DNA from: Bacteroidota bacterium
GTDB taxonomy: Bacteria > Bacteroidota > Ignavibacteria > Ignavibacteriales > Ignavibacteriaceae
DNA length: 5,396 nt
Assembly (NCBI GenBank): GCA_021790055.1
Contig: JAJYIL010000246.1
Coordinates: 1-5,396 of the forward strand
Reading direction: 5' to 3'
Shown: positions 5,286 to 5,396 of the stretch, piece by piece
Numbering within the stretch: position 1 is the first letter of the stretch
Layout of the letters: every line of letters begins with the position of its first letter
The notes under the pieces: generated by a model
Told to the model about the DNA's origin: nothing
Seen by the model: the letters and a program-made list of their open reading frames with translations, nothing else
Database searches by the model: none
Position numbers and translations under genes: made by a program

Positions 5286-5396
5286 CATTTCGACACAATA
5301 GCATCGGTATACAAAAAGCAAGAACGTGAATACTACTCCAGAAACGGGTTCCAACTTTTGAAGGAAGAAATAACAAAAGAACTCGACAACATTAAA
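5286..5396 (+). CDS. Open frame running off the 3' edge, possible N-terminus of the next gene (start unclear)
   Basis: After the TAA at 5283-5285 this frame stays open for 37 codons to the last base, while the other two plus frames are closed nearby. Its later part, REYYSRNGFQLLKEEI (about residues 14-29 of the frame) followed by TKELDNIK, is charged and helical and looks coding. The spacing S-x2-G-x3-L-x2-E-I loosely recalls the N-terminal T-x2-G-x3-L-x2-E-L pattern of GreA/GreB transcript-cleavage factors, but this is too short to assign. There is no in-frame ATG or GTG. TTG at 5358 and ATA at 5298 are the only near-start codons noted. Alternatives are a non-standard start, a frameshift near 5326 (where GTG occurs in another frame), or a chance open frame. 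Confidence 0.28.

Noticed and set aside
1..5396. Mobile element, CRISPR array, tRNA/rRNA, toxin-antitoxin or defence system
   Set aside because: No transposase, integrase, repeat array, structured RNA signature or defence domain was seen. Gene content is metabolic, regulatory and housekeeping.

Overview
The window is about 5.4 kb of AT-rich bacterial chromosome carrying ordinary single-copy genes. All of the identified genes are on the plus strand. Several things point to the Bacteroidota/Chlorobiota (FCB) group, perhaps an Ignavibacteria-like organism: the style of the carboxyltransferase, a signal peptide ending in FSQQ, A/T-rich leaders without Shine-Dalgarno sequences ahead of the first genes of each transcription unit, and an NtrX-like regulator. 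This placement rests on sequence style and was not tested phylogenetically.

Region 1 (2-2650) is acyl-CoA metabolism. It holds the C-terminal three quarters of a short-chain-type acyl-CoA dehydrogenase, cut by the window edge. A 158-nt gap follows that contains several inverted repeats. Next is a complete carboxyltransferase (beta) subunit of a biotin-dependent acyl-CoA carboxylase, most like methylcrotonyl-CoA carboxylase. Together they fit branched-chain amino acid or short-chain fatty acid catabolism: FAD-dependent desaturation of an acyl-CoA and carboxylation of an acyl- or enoyl-CoA. The biotin carboxylase/biotin carrier subunit the carboxyltransferase needs is not in the window.

Region 2 (2769-5154) looks like a three-gene operon. 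It encodes a secreted protein of unknown function with a VanZ/YfiM-like motif set, an NtrC/NtrX-type sigma-54 response regulator, and a Hint-type histidine-triad nucleotide hydrolase. The gaps are 8 and 2 nt, and both downstream genes have Shine-Dalgarno sequences lying in the end of the gene before. No histidine kinase is visible.

Region 3 (5155-5396) starts with a weak terminator-like hairpin. It then holds a short minus-strand frame with a strong ribosome-binding site and, at the edge, an open frame without a normal start codon that may be the N-terminus of the next gene.

I found no mobile element, CRISPR array, tRNA, rRNA or recognised defence system. The points most worth a second look are the secreted VanZ/YfiM-like protein linked to a regulator, the overlapping inverted repeats before the carboxylase gene, and the unresolved 3' end.
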